37,845 nt of DNA from an uncultured Alphaproteobacteria bacterium (GCA_902601865.1 CACKOX010000002.1:66208-104052), one strand, 5' to 3'. Shown: positions 16,581 through 26,459, counted from the stretch's first letter. The notes: a model not told the origin generated them from the letters alone. Program-made: numbers and translations.

Positions 16581-17630
16581 ATGGACATTAAAAAAGTCCT
16601 TAATGAAGCTACAAAAGAAATAGAGCAAAGCTCTAATCAACTTGATTTACAAAATGTTAAAGTAGCATATTTAGGAAAAAAAGGAAAAATTACAGAGTTA
16701 CTTAAAAGTCTAAAAGATTTATCATTAGACGAAAAAAAATCTACAGGCGCTGAATTAAATCAATTAAGAGGTGAGGTTGATAATCTCATTAAGATTAAAT
16801 TTAATCAGATAAAAGTTGAAGAAATTAACTCTAAGTTAAGAAATGAATCTTTAGATTTTAGTTTTCCCCCACCAAATTCAATTTCCCCAAAGGTTCATCC
16901 AATATCAAAAACATTTGATGAGGTTATAACGATTTTTGGATCAATGGGTTACTCAGTTGCCGAAGGCCCAGACATAGAGACAGATTATTTTAATTTTTCT
17001 GCATTAAATATTCCTGAAAACCATCCTGCCCGTGAAATGCAAGATACATTTTATATTGATGATAAGGATAAAGATGGAAAACCCTTCGTTTTGCGAACAC
17101 ATACAAGTCCAGTTCAAATCAGAACTTTATTAAATGAAAAACCTCCAATTAAAATAATAGCTCCTGGAAGAACTTATAGGTGTGACTCAGACTCAACGCA
17201 CTCTCCTATGTTTCATCAGGTTGAGGGATTGTTTATTAATGAAAATGCAAACATGGGCGATTTAAAAGGAACCTTGATTGAATTCTGTAAACAATTTTTC
17301 AATGTGCAGGATTTAAAAGTTAGGTTTAGACCTAGTTATTTTCCTTTTACAGAACCTTCTGCAGAAATGGATATCGCCTATACGATTGTCAACAACAAGA
17401 TTAAATTAGGTCAAGGTGATCATTGGCTTGAAATACTTGGATGTGGAATGGTAAATCCTATAGTTTTAGAAAATTGCAATGTTGATACAAAAAATTTTCA
17501 AGGTTTTGCATTCGGAATGGGCTTAGATAGAATTACAATGTTAAAATATGGCCTAACTGACATAAGATCATTTTTTAGTGGAAACTTAAATTGGATTGCT
17601 AATAACGGTTTTAGCATTGGAGATTTTTAG
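16581..17630 (+). CDS. pheS: Phenylalanine-tRNA ligase alpha subunit
   Basis: Catalytic subunit of the alpha2-beta2 class II synthetase that charges tRNA-Phe. The N-terminal coiled coil covers about residues 1-90. Motif 2 is RTYRCDSDSTHSPMFHQVEG near 195-214, and motif 3 is GFAFGMGLDRITML near 309-323. Length 349 aa is typical. Its stop TAG shares the G with the GTG start of pheT, giving a 1-bp overlap and coupled, stoichiometric synthesis of the two subunits. Confidence 0.98.
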   Translation: MDIKKVLNEATKEIEQSSNQLDLQNVKVAYLGKKGKITELLKSLKDLSLDEKKSTGAELNQLRGEVDNLIKIKFNQIKVEEINSKLRNESLDFSFPPPNSISPKVHPISKTFDEVITIFGSMGYSVAEGPDIETDYFNFSALNIPENHPAREMQDTFYIDDKDKDGKPFVLRTHTSPVQIRTLLNEKPPIKIIAPGRTYRCDSDSTHSPMFHQVEGLFINENANMGDLKGTLIEFCKQFFNVQDLKVRFRPSYFPFTEPSAEMDIAYTIVNNKIKLGQGDHWLEILGCGMVNPIVLENCNVDTKNFQGFAFGMGLDRITMLKYGLTDIRSFFSGNLNWIANNGFSIGDF

Positions 17631-20023
17631 TGAAGTTTAGTTATAGTTGGTTGTGTGAACATTTAGAGACAGATAAAAATGCAACTGAAATTGGTGACGC
17701 TCTCACAAATATAGGCCTTGAACTAGAGAGTTTAAGTGACTATTCCTCATACTCAAAATTTGTTGTAGCAACAATTAAAGATTTTAAAAAACATCCTAAC
17801 GCAGATAGATTGAACATTTGTAAAGTTGATGACGGAGCTGATACTTATCAAGTAATTTGTGGTGCAAATAATGTTAAGAAGGGATTAAAAGGAATATTTG
17901 CTAAAGAAGGAATGTATATTCCTGGAACACAAATACATTTAAAAAAAGGCAAGATTCGGGGTGAAACATCTGAAGGAATGCTTTTATCAGAGAGAGAACT
18001 TAATTTGAGTGATGATCACGAAGGTATTATCGAGCTGTCAGAGAACTTTAAAAATGGTACCTCTGCAGTAGAAGCACTTAAACTAGATGATCCTATTTTT
18101 GAGATAGGTATTACACCTAACAGAGGAGACTGTCTCAGTATTAGAGGAGTTGCTAGAGATCTTTCTGCAAAAGGTATGGGAAAACTTAAGCCATTAAAAT
18201 ACGAAAAAATAAAAAAATTAGAATTTGAAAGTCCAATTAGTTGGAGTATCAAAAATGATGATAATAGCTGTGAGTATGTCGTTAGTAGATACTTTAAAGA
18301 TGTAAATAATACAAAGTCTCCAGAATGGTTGCAAAAGAAATTAATTAGTCTCGGACTAAGACCAATCAATGCATTAGTTGATATAACAAATTTTATTACT
18401 GTCGATTTAGGTAGACCATTGCATGTATTTGATGCAGATAAAGTCGGAAAAAAACTTGATATGAGACTTGCAAACTCTAATGAAAAAATTCTTGCATTGG
18501 ATAATAAAGATTACACTTTGGACGTTAGCTCAACTGTAATTGCTGATAGTAATAATGCTCTCGCGATTGCGGGAATCATCGGAGGGGATCACAGTGGATG
18601 CACAGAAAATACCAAAAATGTGTTTCTAGAAGTAGCTATATTTAATCCAAATAGTGTGGCAAAAACAGGTAGATCTCTTGGAATTAATTCTGATGCCAGG
18701 TACCGCTTTGAAAGAGGTTTAGATAAAAATATGGTCCTTGAAGGTTTAGAATATGCATCTTACCTGATAAACAAAATTTGTGGAGGATCTGTTAGTAAAA
18801 ATACTGATGCTGGAAAATTAGACACTAATGAACACAAAATAAAATATGACTTTAATTATTTTAATAAAGTAATTGGTTTAGATTTAGAACCACAAATACA
18901 AGTCAAAATCTTAAAAGACTTAGAATTTCAAATTAATGAGAGAAGTGATAATGAATGCGATGTATTGGTACCATCGTGGAGAAATGATGTTAAAAATAAT
19001 ATTGATATTGTTGAGGAAATTATAAGAATTTATGGATACGATAATATCAATGTAAGTGTACCCTCCTCATCAAAAGATGAGATTTACAATATTGAAAATT
19101 CATTAGTTAATAAGAAATTTAAAACAATATCGAAACTTAAAAAAACCTTAGTATCTAATGGAGTCTCAGAAGTTATAACTTTCTCTTTTCACTCAAACAG
19201 AGCTCAAGAAATTCTCACAGGTGATACATCTTTAAAAATTTCTAATGCAATTAGTGACGATCAATCTTTCATGAGAAATTCAATGATCTTTAATCATTTA
19301 GAAAGTGCAGAGTTAAACTTTAAAAAAGGAATAAAAAATATTCAATTATTTGAAATTGGACCTATTTATAATTCATCACAATCTCAAGAGAATATTCTAT
19401 CTTTACTTATTTCATCTCAAGATGACACAAACTCAATTTATAAATCTGTAAATTTTAACTTTTACTCTTTAACAGAACTCGCATCAAAATTAATTAGTTC
19501 ATTAAACTTTGATATAAAACAGTTTAATATTTCAAGATCAACTTCAAATATCTATCACCCTGGACAATCTGCAGAGGTTCATATGGGAAAAAAATTAATA
19601 TCTAGATATGGAAAAGTTCACCCTTTAATTATGGAGGAATTTCCTAAACTTAAAAATACCTATGCAATTGAGTTGTTTTTTGAAAATCTCCCAATAGAGA
19701 CTATATCTAGAATTAATTCTATCAATATTTCAGACTCTCAATTTCAGTTCAGTGAAAAAGACTTTTCATTTATATTTGAAAAACAACAAAACCTTTATGA
19801 AGTACAAAGATATGTCACAGGTATAGATAAAAACTTAATTAAGAATGTAGAATTCTTTGACCTTTATGAATCAAAAGATTTAGGAGATAGTAGTAAAAGT
19901 GTGACATTCAGAGTTACTATTCAATCGAAAGAAAAAACTCTCGAAGAAAAAGACTTAGAACAGCTTCATAAAAATATTTTAGAAAAAGTATCTAATAAAT
20001 TTAAAGCAAAAATCAGAACTTAA
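17630..20023 (+). CDS. pheT: Phenylalanine-tRNA ligase beta subunit
   Basis: Second subunit of PheRS; it recognises the tRNA and carries the editing site. The 797 aa protein has an N-terminal tRNA-binding OB domain (about residues 38-150, with [13 protein letters not shown] and [14 protein letters not shown]), the B3/B4 editing domain (about 205-385), a B5 domain (about 400-470), the catalytic-like core, and a C-terminal FDX-ACB anticodon-binding domain (about 700-797, starting near SEKDFSFIF). The start is GTG at 17630, overlapping the pheS stop by one base. It in turn overlaps lepA by one base (TAATG). Confidence 0.98.
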   Translation: MKFSYSWLCEHLETDKNATEIGDALTNIGLELESLSDYSSYSKFVVATIKDFKKHPNADRLNICKVDDGADTYQVICGANNVKKGLKGIFAKEGMYIPGTQIHLKKGKIRGETSEGMLLSERELNLSDDHEGIIELSENFKNGTSAVEALKLDDPIFEIGITPNRGDCLSIRGVARDLSAKGMGKLKPLKYEKIKKLEFESPISWSIKNDDNSCEYVVSRYFKDVNNTKSPEWLQKKLISLGLRPINALVDITNFITVDLGRPLHVFDADKVGKKLDMRLANSNEKILALDNKDYTLDVSSTVIADSNNALAIAGIIGGDHSGCTENTKNVFLEVAIFNPNSVAKTGRSLGINSDARYRFERGLDKNMVLEGLEYASYLINKICGGSVSKNTDAGKLDTNEHKIKYDFNYFNKVIGLDLEPQIQVKILKDLEFQINERSDNECDVLVPSWRNDVKNNIDIVEEIIRIYGYDNINVSVPSSSKDEIYNIENSLVNKKFKTISKLKKTLVSNGVSEVITFSFHSNRAQEILTGDTSLKISNAISDDQSFMRNSMIFNHLESAELNFKKGIKNIQLFEIGPIYNSSQSQENILSLLISSQDDTNSIYKSVNFNFYSLTELASKLISSLNFDIKQFNISRSTSNIYHPGQSAEVHMGKKLISRYGKVHPLIMEEFPKLKNTYAIELFFENLPIETISRINSINISDSQFQFSEKDFSFIFEKQQNLYEVQRYVTGIDKNLIKNVEFFDLYESKDLGDSSKSVTFRVTIQSKEKTLEEKDLEQLHKNILEKVSNKFKAKIRT

Positions 20024-21822
20024 TGGAAATTTCTAAAATAAGAAATTTTTCAATTATAGCCCATATTGATCATGGTAAATCTACTTTAGCAGATAGGATT
20101 ATTGAAATTTGCGGAGGTATGGATGACAGAACTAAAAAAGACCAAGTCCTTGACTCAATGGAGATTGAAAGAGAAAGAGGTATCACTATAAAAGCACAAA
20201 CTGTGAGATTGAATTATAAAAACAAAAATGGAGATGAATATCAGTTAAATATTCTTGATACACCTGGGCATGTAGATTTTTCTTATGAGGTTTCAAGATC
20301 GTTATCTGCATGTGAGGGCTCAGTTCTTGTAGTTGATAGTACTCAAGGTGTTGAGGCCCAAACACTTGCAAATGCTTATCAAGCAATTGATGTCAACCAT
20401 GAAATACTCCCAGTCCTTAATAAAGCTGATCTTCCTGCTTCTGAACCTGAGAGAGTAAAAGAAGATATTGAGCAAACAATTGGAATAGATACTTCAGAAG
20501 CCCACCTGGTCTCTGCAAAAACAGGATTTGGTGTTGAAGGTTTATTGGAGCAAATTATTGAAAAACTCCCAGCTCCATATACCAATGAAAAGAGTCTAAA
20601 AGCTCTGTTAGTTGATAGTTGGTACGATAATTATTTAGGAGTGACTGTTTTAGTCAGAATTCTTGATGGTGTTATGAAAAAAGGAATGAAGGTTAAGTTT
20701 CTATCTAACAATCAACAGTACAATATAGATAGAATTGGATATTTTAGTCCAGAAATTAATTATTGTAACGAGCTTGGTCCTGGAGAAATAGGTTTTATCA
20801 ATGCGAGTATAAAGTCAGTTGCTGATTGTAAAGTTGGAGACACAATTGCTGAATTAAATGACCAAAAAATTATACCACTTCCTGGATTTAAGCCCTCTCT
20901 ACCAGTTGTATTTTGTGGAATCTATCCTGTAGACACATCAGATTATGAAAGGTTAAAAGAAAGTTTTGAAAAATTGGCTTTAAATGACTCTAGCTTCACT
21001 TATGAGAATGAAACTAGTGCCGCATTAGGATATGGTTTTAGATGTGGCTTTCTAGGGTTACTTCACTTAGAGGTAACTACAGAAAGACTAAGAAGAGAAT
21101 TTGATTTAGATTTAATTACTACCGCTCCTGGTGTTGTCTATAAAGTAATAGATAGAAACAAAAATGAATTTGTTATAAGGAATCCATCAGAACTTCCTGA
21201 TCCTGCGGAAATTGATCAAATTTTAGAACCATGGGTTAAATCAACAATCATTGTTCCCCAAGATTATTTAGGAACTGTTATAAATCTGTGTATTGAAAAA
21301 AGAGGTAAACAAAAAAACTTAAATATCCAAAATAACAGAGCAATTTTAGAAATGGAGCTTCCATTAAATGAGATTGTGATAGATTTTTACGATAAATTAA
21401 AATCTTACTCTAAAGGCTATGCTAGTTTTGATTACCAAGTTTATGATTATTTCCAAGGCGATTTAGTAAAACTAAATATTCTTGTTAATTCAGAGATTGT
21501 TGATGCATTCTCAAATATTGTTCATAAAACTAGAGCTGAAACTATTGGTAGAAGAATATGTAATAAATTGAAAGACTTGATCCCTAGACAAAATTTCCAA
21601 ATTCCCATTCAAGCTGCTATTTACGGTAAAATTATCGCAAGAGAAACAATCAAAGCTTTTAGAAAAGATGTAACTGCAAAACTTTATGGAGGAGATGTAA
21701 GCAGAAAGAAAAAACTCCTTGAAAAACAAAAAAAAGGAAAGAAAAGAATGAAACAATTTGGTAATGTCGAGATACCACAGACTGCCTTTTTTGAGGCTTT
21801 AAAAATTGGGGATAGTGATTAA
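20023..21822 (+). CDS. lepA: Elongation factor 4 (LepA)
   Basis: Ribosome-associated GTPase of 599 aa, proposed to back-translocate ribosomes or help 30S biogenesis. G1 is AHIDHGKST near residue 13, G2 lies in [14 protein letters not shown]3 is DTPGHVDF near 78, and G4 is NKADLP near 132. Domain II, the EF-G-like III and V domains and the LepA-specific C-terminal domain (ending [13 protein letters not shown]) are complete. It starts on the A of the pheT TAA (TAATG). The stop lies 6 nt before tRNA-Ser, so the tRNA is probably cut from the same transcript. Confidence 0.98.
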   Translation: MEISKIRNFSIIAHIDHGKSTLADRIIEICGGMDDRTKKDQVLDSMEIERERGITIKAQTVRLNYKNKNGDEYQLNILDTPGHVDFSYEVSRSLSACEGSVLVVDSTQGVEAQTLANAYQAIDVNHEILPVLNKADLPASEPERVKEDIEQTIGIDTSEAHLVSAKTGFGVEGLLEQIIEKLPAPYTNEKSLKALLVDSWYDNYLGVTVLVRILDGVMKKGMKVKFLSNNQQYNIDRIGYFSPEINYCNELGPGEIGFINASIKSVADCKVGDTIAELNDQKIIPLPGFKPSLPVVFCGIYPVDTSDYERLKESFEKLALNDSSFTYENETSAALGYGFRCGFLGLLHLEVTTERLRREFDLDLITTAPGVVYKVIDRNKNEFVIRNPSELPDPAEIDQILEPWVKSTIIVPQDYLGTVINLCIEKRGKQKNLNIQNNRAILEMELPLNEIVIDFYDKLKSYSKGYASFDYQVYDYFQGDLVKLNILVNSEIVDAFSNIVHKTRAETIGRRICNKLKDLIPRQNFQIPIQAAIYGKIIARETIKAFRKDVTAKLYGGDVSRKKKLLEKQKKGKKRMKQFGNVEIPQTAFFEALKIGDSD

Positions 21823-21828
21823 TTTTTT

Positions 21829-21918
21829 GGAGAGATGGCCGAGTGGTTTAAGGCGCACGCCTGGAACGCGTGTATAGGGGCAACTCTATCGTGGGTTCGA
21901 ATCCCACTCTCTCCGCCA
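21829..21918 (+). tRNA. tRNA-Ser (anticodon GGA)
   Basis: A 90-nt class II tRNA with the CCA end encoded. Acceptor strand GGAGAGA pairs with TCTCTCC, the discriminator base is G, the anticodon stem CACGC/GCGTG frames the loop CTGGAAC with GGA at 21863-21865, and a long variable arm (TATAG/CTATC) is typical of serine tRNA. The T arm reads GTGGG TTCGAAT CCCAC. It decodes UCC and UCU. It lies 6 nt after lepA and 5 nt before the next start codon. Confidence 0.97.
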
Positions 21919-21923
21919 AATAA

Positions 21924-22742
21924 ATGAAACAATCAATAGGTTATAATATTCGAAAACTTATAAGAAGTTATACAGAATACCCACTTATAGAAATTAAAGA
22001 CAGAATTTCAAATCAACCCTCAAAAAATCAAATTCCTTCTACGGTATTCCAAACATGGGAAACAAGATATTTAGGAAAAACGCACTCTAAATCGATAGAA
22101 ATCTTTAGAGATAAAAATCCCTCACTTTCTTTTTATCTATACGATAAAGAGCACAGGGATGATTATATGCAGTCACAATGGGGCAAAGAGGATATTTCTA
22201 AAATATACTTTAATTCTAATTTTGGTCCGATGAAAGCTGATATTTTTAGATATTGCATACTACATGATAGGGGTGGATATTATTTTGATATAGCAAAAGG
22301 ATGTGACTGTCCATTAAATCAGTTACATAACGAAAATGATAAAGGAGTAATTACTTATGAAGACAATGAATGTTTTTACCCCCCAAGAAATTTAAAACTT
22401 TTTAATCTAAAAAGGCCATTTAATTATTTTTTGCAATGGGGATTAGCATTCTCTTCTAAGCATTTATTTTTAGAAAAATTAATTAACGAAATTTGCTCAG
22501 ATTATCCAAATTATAAAGATAGATTATTCCAAAACCCTAAGCTAGCAATTCTTAATTTTACAGGACCTGGTATGTACACAAAAGTCATGAGAAAATACAT
22601 CTCTAAATACGATATCTCTGATTTCGCAGAATTAGATGTTAAGTTTAATAATAATGGTATTTTTAAAATTAAAGGTTCATCTGTTAGGCACTATACTGTT
22701 CCAAGCTATACTTATGTAAAAAATTTAAAAATTTGCAATTAA
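21924..22742 (+). CDS. GT32/OCH1-like sugar transferase, degenerate DXD motif
   Basis: A 272 aa protein of the DXD-sugar transferase type (capsular polysaccharide synthesis / mannosyltransferase OCH1-like). [15 protein letters not shown] at about residues 37-51, [16 protein letters not shown] and [22 protein letters not shown] (101-122) follow the family pattern. The metal-binding DXD that normally follows GGxYxD reads D122-I-A124, so its second Asp is missing. The ATG lies 5 nt after the tRNA-Ser CCA end, leaving no room for a normal ribosome-binding site, and no good internal start precedes the first motif. Its TAA overlaps the stop of the convergent GT9 gene. A role in LPS or capsule is inferred. 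Confidence 0.82.
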   Translation: MKQSIGYNIRKLIRSYTEYPLIEIKDRISNQPSKNQIPSTVFQTWETRYLGKTHSKSIEIFRDKNPSLSFYLYDKEHRDDYMQSQWGKEDISKIYFNSNFGPMKADIFRYCILHDRGGYYFDIAKGCDCPLNQLHNENDKGVITYEDNECFYPPRNLKLFNLKRPFNYFLQWGLAFSSKHLFLEKLINEICSDYPNYKDRLFQNPKLAILNFTGPGMYTKVMRKYISKYDISDFAELDVKFNNNGIFKIKGSSVRHYTVPSYTYVKNLKICN

Positions 22743-23713
22743 TCAACTATACTTTTTAAAAAGTTGTTCAATATATTCTCGTATTCAATTAATGGAAAAT
22801 CTTTTAAATCATCATACCCAAAATCTTTAACTTGAATAGACTGAGAGTAGCCAGGCCTTGAAAATTTTTTCTCATTAGTAACACCAAATAGTTTTAAAGT
22901 TTTTACACCTGCAAATTCAAACATCCAGGCAGTACCGCCATCATTACATAATAAACAGCTCATTTTTTTTGCTAAATTCATCGTGAAAGATATATCACTA
23001 GAAATTATTTGACCATTCTTCCATTCAGGGCAAATAAATTTATTTTCAAGACATACATTTAAAAAGGATTTCTCACTTGGTCCTAAAAAAAAAAATACAT
23101 TGTACTGTCTATCTCTAAGCTTTTTTGCTATTTGTAAATAATTATCAAATTGCCACTGCCTAATAGGGTTTCCGGCACCTGGGGCGATAGCAATGTTCTT
23201 TTTCTTATCAGTGATAATGTCATCAATAAATTTACTATTGGGGACATGAATACTAGGTATCGTATCTATTACATCATCTTGAATAGTTGACAAAATATTA
23301 AAGTAAAATTGTTCTATATAAATATTTTTAAATTTCAAATTATTATTATTTTTAAAATCTGAAAATAAAAAATTAGCAGATGCGCTAAAAAATTTTTTGT
23401 GGGGTATTTTTCTTAGATTCAATGTTCTTAACACAACTTTTTGTAAATCAATTATTAAATCAAATTTAACTCTTGGGATTTTATCATTGCTTCTTAAAAG
23501 ACTCAGAAGAGAGGAGTCAATTTTATTATTTTCAATAAATTCATGAATAATATCTTTAACTAATGGATTTAATTTATCTTTAAGAGTCGTTGTTTGACTT
23601 GTTGTGTAATAAATTATTGAATTAGGATAAATATCTTTTATTTTTTGAAGAAATGTTATCTTTTGTAAACCATCTCCTATTTTATCATTGAAACTGTAAA
23701 TAAGAATTTTCAT
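22739..23713 (-). CDS. Glycosyltransferase family 9-like protein
   Basis: A 324 aa GT-B protein resembling heptosyltransferases. The N terminus (SFNDKIGDGLQKITFLQKIK) replaces the usual GDLI/GDV acceptor signature with GDGL. The donor half has IAPGAGNPIRQWQFDNY near residue 175 and CNDGGTAWMFEFAG near 260, where the family's usual DSGxxH/DTGPAH reads DGGTAW, lacking the His. It may therefore use a different donor or have reduced activity. It overlaps rmuC by 4 bp upstream and shares a TTAA stop overlap with the convergent GT32-like gene. Its substrate is unknown. Confidence 0.8.
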   Translation of the reverse strand: MKILIYSFNDKIGDGLQKITFLQKIKDIYPNSIIYYTTSQTTTLKDKLNPLVKDIIHEFIENNKIDSSLLSLLRSNDKIPRVKFDLIIDLQKVVLRTLNLRKIPHKKFFSASANFLFSDFKNNNNLKFKNIYIEQFYFNILSTIQDDVIDTIPSIHVPNSKFIDDIITDKKKNIAIAPGAGNPIRQWQFDNYLQIAKKLRDRQYNVFFFLGPSEKSFLNVCLENKFICPEWKNGQIISSDISFTMNLAKKMSCLLCNDGGTAWMFEFAGVKTLKLFGVTNEKKFSRPGYSQSIQVKDFGYDDLKDFPLIEYENILNNFLKSIVD

Positions 23714-24672
23714 TCTTTAAAATCTAAGTCTATTTTTGTTTTGGCTCCTAACTCTTTCATTTTATTAGCTCTACTAAGCAAACTTCCCTTACCGTCCTTA
23801 ATATATTTTTTTGTTTGACTTATATTTTCTGCAGATTTAATCATGTTAGACTCAGTTTTATCAAGTAAATTTATAGCCTTTGCAATTTGATCAAACATTC
23901 CTCCTGCTATTTCAGCTACTTCTTTTGAATTTTTATTTTGTTTTTCTAATCTCCAAATACTCTCAACTAATTTCATACACATAATTAAAGTTGATGGGCC
24001 AACTATTATGACTTGTTTTTGTTGAGCATAATTTGAAATACTCTGATCATATTTTTGAGCTGTTATTAGAGCAAATTCATGAGGCATAAAAATAAACACA
24101 TAGTCAGGAGAGTTGACTTTTAAAAGATTAGTATAATCTTTTTTATGAATACTATTAATATGACTTTTCACAGAATTTATAAAATTTTTAATCGAGTTAA
24201 CCTTAGATTGTTCATTATCGGTGTTTTGAAATTCATACCAATCTTTCATTGGTACCTTAGAGTCAATGACAATATTTCTATTTTCTGGCAAAAAAACTAC
24301 AACATCTGGTCTAAATACCTGTCCATTTTCATTCTTGTCTGTAAATTGAGTTTTATAGTCTCTGTCTTTAGTCATACCACAATCTTCTAAAATATTTTCT
24401 AAAATAATTTCACCCATTTCTCCCATATCAGAAATATTTGAGGACATAGCATTAGACATCTTTTTTGTTAGGGTTCCAATCTCATCTATTTTTGAATTAA
24501 CATATCCTGTTTGCTCCAAAGTTTTACTGTACAAACTCTCTAAATTTTGGCTCATTTTTCTTATATCAACATCAAAACCATTATTTGATTTATTAAACGT
24601 ATTTTTAACAGTTATTAATAAAAGTATAATAACAATTACAAGAAAAATAATTATAATGATATCTGTGTTCAT
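23710..24672 (-). CDS. rmuC: RmuC family protein
   Basis: RmuC proteins have a membrane anchor, a coiled coil and a PD-(D/E)XK nuclease-like core, and are linked to limiting recombination at inverted repeats. Here a transmembrane helix spans about residues 3-23 and a short coiled coil about 30-75. The core has GEMGEIILENILEDCG near 83-98, FRPDVVVFLP near 119, IVIDSKVPMKDW near 134 and FIFMPHEFALITA near 193. At 320 aa it is shorter than many RmuC proteins because the coiled coil is reduced. It lies 21 bp after the small unknown gene and overlaps the GT9 gene by 4 bp. Confidence 0.92.
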   Translation of the reverse strand: MNTDIIIIIFLVIVIILLLITVKNTFNKSNNGFDVDIRKMSQNLESLYSKTLEQTGYVNSKIDEIGTLTKKMSNAMSSNISDMGEMGEIILENILEDCGMTKDRDYKTQFTDKNENGQVFRPDVVVFLPENRNIVIDSKVPMKDWYEFQNTDNEQSKVNSIKNFINSVKSHINSIHKKDYTNLLKVNSPDYVFIFMPHEFALITAQKYDQSISNYAQQKQVIIVGPSTLIMCMKLVESIWRLEKQNKNSKEVAEIAGGMFDQIAKAINLLDKTESNMIKSAENISQTKKYIKDGKGSLLSRANKMKELGAKTKIDLDFKE

Positions 24673-24693
24673 CTTTAAATAATTTAATAACTT

Positions 24694-25068
24694 TTAAGAA
24701 TGAATCTTATTTATTTTATCAAGACTTTTTTTTAAACTATTTTTTAAATCTTCTATTTTATGATCATCAAGAAGTTTTTTTTCTAAAAAGGTATTAAAAT
24801 AAGTCTTTAATTCATTTGATAGTTTTTCAATTTTAACAAAATCATCAGGGATCTGATCTTTAAGTTTTAAAATTTCACTATTAAATTCATTAAGAGCACT
24901 TTTAAAGTGATTGTCAGCAAACGTTTCTAATTTATTTTTAATTTTTTTATAATCAAAATTAGTATCTAACTTAGACTCCAAATCATAAATCGCTAAATTA
25001 AAATAGTCGAATATTTGATCATATAAATCATATAGCTTTGAACTATTTATTATTCTTATAATATTCAT
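24694..25068 (-). CDS. Small coiled-coil protein of unknown function
   Basis: A 124 aa protein that I do not recognise. It is rich in Lys, Asp, Leu and Phe with almost no glycine, and heptad-like patterns through residues 25-120 (for example LNEFNSEILKLKDQI and LKNSLKKSLDKI) predict mostly helix or coiled coil. There is no signal peptide, membrane segment or cysteine motif. It begins after the terminator of the C1 gene cluster and lies 21 bp before rmuC, suggesting cotranscription. Length, an uninterrupted frame and placement in otherwise gene-free DNA support a real gene. Confidence 0.65.
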   Translation of the reverse strand: MNIIRIINSSKLYDLYDQIFDYFNLAIYDLESKLDTNFDYKKIKNKLETFADNHFKSALNEFNSEILKLKDQIPDDFVKIEKLSNELKTYFNTFLEKKLLDDHKIEDLKNSLKKSLDKINKIHS

Positions 25069-25103
25069 TTAATCTAGATTATTACAGGAAATTTAAATTT
25101 CAA

Positions 25104-25133
25104 ATATAAAAAGCCCAGTAAAAAACTGGGCTT
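25104..25133 (-). terminator. Intrinsic terminator of the C1 gene cluster
   Basis: Read on the minus strand, AAGCCCAGT (25125-25133) pairs perfectly with ACTGGGCTT (25111-25119) around a 5-base T loop, followed by TTTATAT. It lies 12 bp past the DmdA-like stop codon. It is the clearest terminator in the window and closes the ten-gene minus-strand run. Confidence 0.85.
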
Positions 25134-25145
25134 AAAAGGTTAATT

Positions 25146-26450
25146 TTAGTATGCGGTATCTCTACCTTCGGATTTTGCGATCTCTCGAGCATTTGGATTA
25201 ACAGACGGTCTAAAAGGTATTTCAACAATTTCCCCATCAACTGGTTGACCAGGTGTATCACAATATGCATCAGGCAAATGAAATTTAAATTTGTTACCAA
25301 TGTCTTTTTTTTCATACGGCACATATCCCATAGCAATATTTGTTTCTAATTCAGGAGAGTACCAAGGAGATGTTAAGTATCCAACTGGTGTATTACCATC
25401 TTCAGAAACTAGCCAAAAATCAGGAGCATATTCATCTATTGGTTTGCCACCTAGAGCGAAGCCAACTAACTGATTGCTGTAAGGCTTTTCTCCAGCTTCC
25501 ATTTTGGCTCTCATAGCTTCTAAAGCATCTTTACCTATATAATCATCAGTTTTTTTTCTTGGAACTTGATATCCTAGGTTGCACTGGAATGGGTAAGTCT
25601 CTGAGTCAAGATCTTGACCCCAAGATAAAATTCCCGCAGCTATTCTTCTGTGGTGAGCAGGAGCGATTACTTTTAAATTATGTTTTTTACCTGCATCTAA
25701 AACTGCATACCACATATCATCAGCATATAAAGTTGCATTTTTGAGGTAAATCTCATAACCCTTTTCACCTGTGAATCCTGTTTGAGAAATTATACAATCT
25801 CTTCCTCCTACTTTAGCTTCCATCAAACCATAATATGGAATATCTCTTACCGCTTCACCAACAAGATCTGCCATTAAATCAACAGACTTAGGTCCTTGAA
25901 TTTGAACAGGTGCAGCATCTATTTCATCAATAGTAACATTAAATTTTTTATCATGATTAACACCTTGTAGGAAAAACATGATATCGGAGTCAGATAAAGA
26001 AAACCAAAATTCATCCTCAGCAACTCTTAACAAGATTGGATCATTCAAAACTCCTCCCTTGCTATTACATAAAATTACATATTTACCATTCATAACTTCA
26101 ATTCTTGAAGCATCTCTTGTAATTACGTAGTTTGTAAACTTTAGTGCATCAGGACCTTTGACTCTAATTTGTCTCTCTACAGCGACATTCCACATGGTTA
26201 CATGATTTACAAGTGCATCATACTCTACCATTGCACCACCATCCTCAGGCTTTACGTATCCTCTAGGATGATACATTCGGTTGTAAACAGTACATCTCCA
26301 ACATCCAGCCTCTACTGATAAATGCCAATAGGCAGATTTTCTAACTCTTGTTGAGATCAACATTTGTTGTGGTGTTGGACCAGATTGTCTTAAGTTATAA
26401 GGGACTTGTCTGTCTGACTGGTCCACTGTGCTTGGTTGTGTTAGCTTCAT
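25146..26450 (-). CDS. DmdA-like GcvT-fold methyltransferase (aminomethyltransferase family)
   Basis: A 434 aa tetrahydrofolate-dependent enzyme of the GcvT/DmdA fold. The NVAVERQIRVKGPDAL, TRDASRI, GGVLNDPILLR and FSLSDSDIMFFLQG segments (residues about 90-165) closely parallel DMSP demethylase DmdA, and IQGPKS and GFTGEKGYEIY are folate-fold motifs. It is longer than DmdA (about 370 aa), with an extra N-terminal 35 residues and a different C-terminal region. Enzymes of this type take a methyl or aminomethyl group from S-, N- or O-methyl donors to tetrahydrofolate. The neighbouring MetF-like, DMGDH-like and sarcosine oxidase genes point to C1 metabolism; the actual donor is unknown. A GGAGG site precedes the ATG. 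Confidence 0.85.
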   Translation of the reverse strand: MKLTQPSTVDQSDRQVPYNLRQSGPTPQQMLISTRVRKSAYWHLSVEAGCWRCTVYNRMYHPRGYVKPEDGGAMVEYDALVNHVTMWNVAVERQIRVKGPDALKFTNYVITRDASRIEVMNGKYVILCNSKGGVLNDPILLRVAEDEFWFSLSDSDIMFFLQGVNHDKKFNVTIDEIDAAPVQIQGPKSVDLMADLVGEAVRDIPYYGLMEAKVGGRDCIISQTGFTGEKGYEIYLKNATLYADDMWYAVLDAGKKHNLKVIAPAHHRRIAAGILSWGQDLDSETYPFQCNLGYQVPRKKTDDYIGKDALEAMRAKMEAGEKPYSNQLVGFALGGKPIDEYAPDFWLVSEDGNTPVGYLTSPWYSPELETNIAMGYVPYEKKDIGNKFKFHLPDAYCDTPGQPVDGEIVEIPFRPSVNPNAREIAKSEGRDTAY

Positions 26451-26454
26451 TTAT

Positions 26455-26459
26455 CCTCC
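26455..26459 (-). promoter_or_regulatory. Consensus ribosome-binding site of the DmdA-like gene
   Basis: GGAGG ends 4 nt before the ATG at 26448-26450, within a 78-bp gap after the MetF-like gene. It is an unusually strong site for this window and implies high translation. No confident promoter was found in the gap. Confidence 0.75.

Noticed and set aside
21829..21918. tRNA-Ser as an integration site of a mobile element
   Set aside because: No integrase, no direct repeat of the tRNA 3' end and no composition change were seen on either side.
25100..25336. A 78-codon frame on the minus strand
   Set aside because: It overlaps the end of the DmdA-like gene in another frame and runs through the terminator hairpin; it has no recognisable motifs.
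25146..26450. Calling the gene dmdA (DMSP demethylase)
   Set aside because: Length and both ends differ from DmdA and the neighbours are amine-demethylation genes; only the fold and core motifs are shared.
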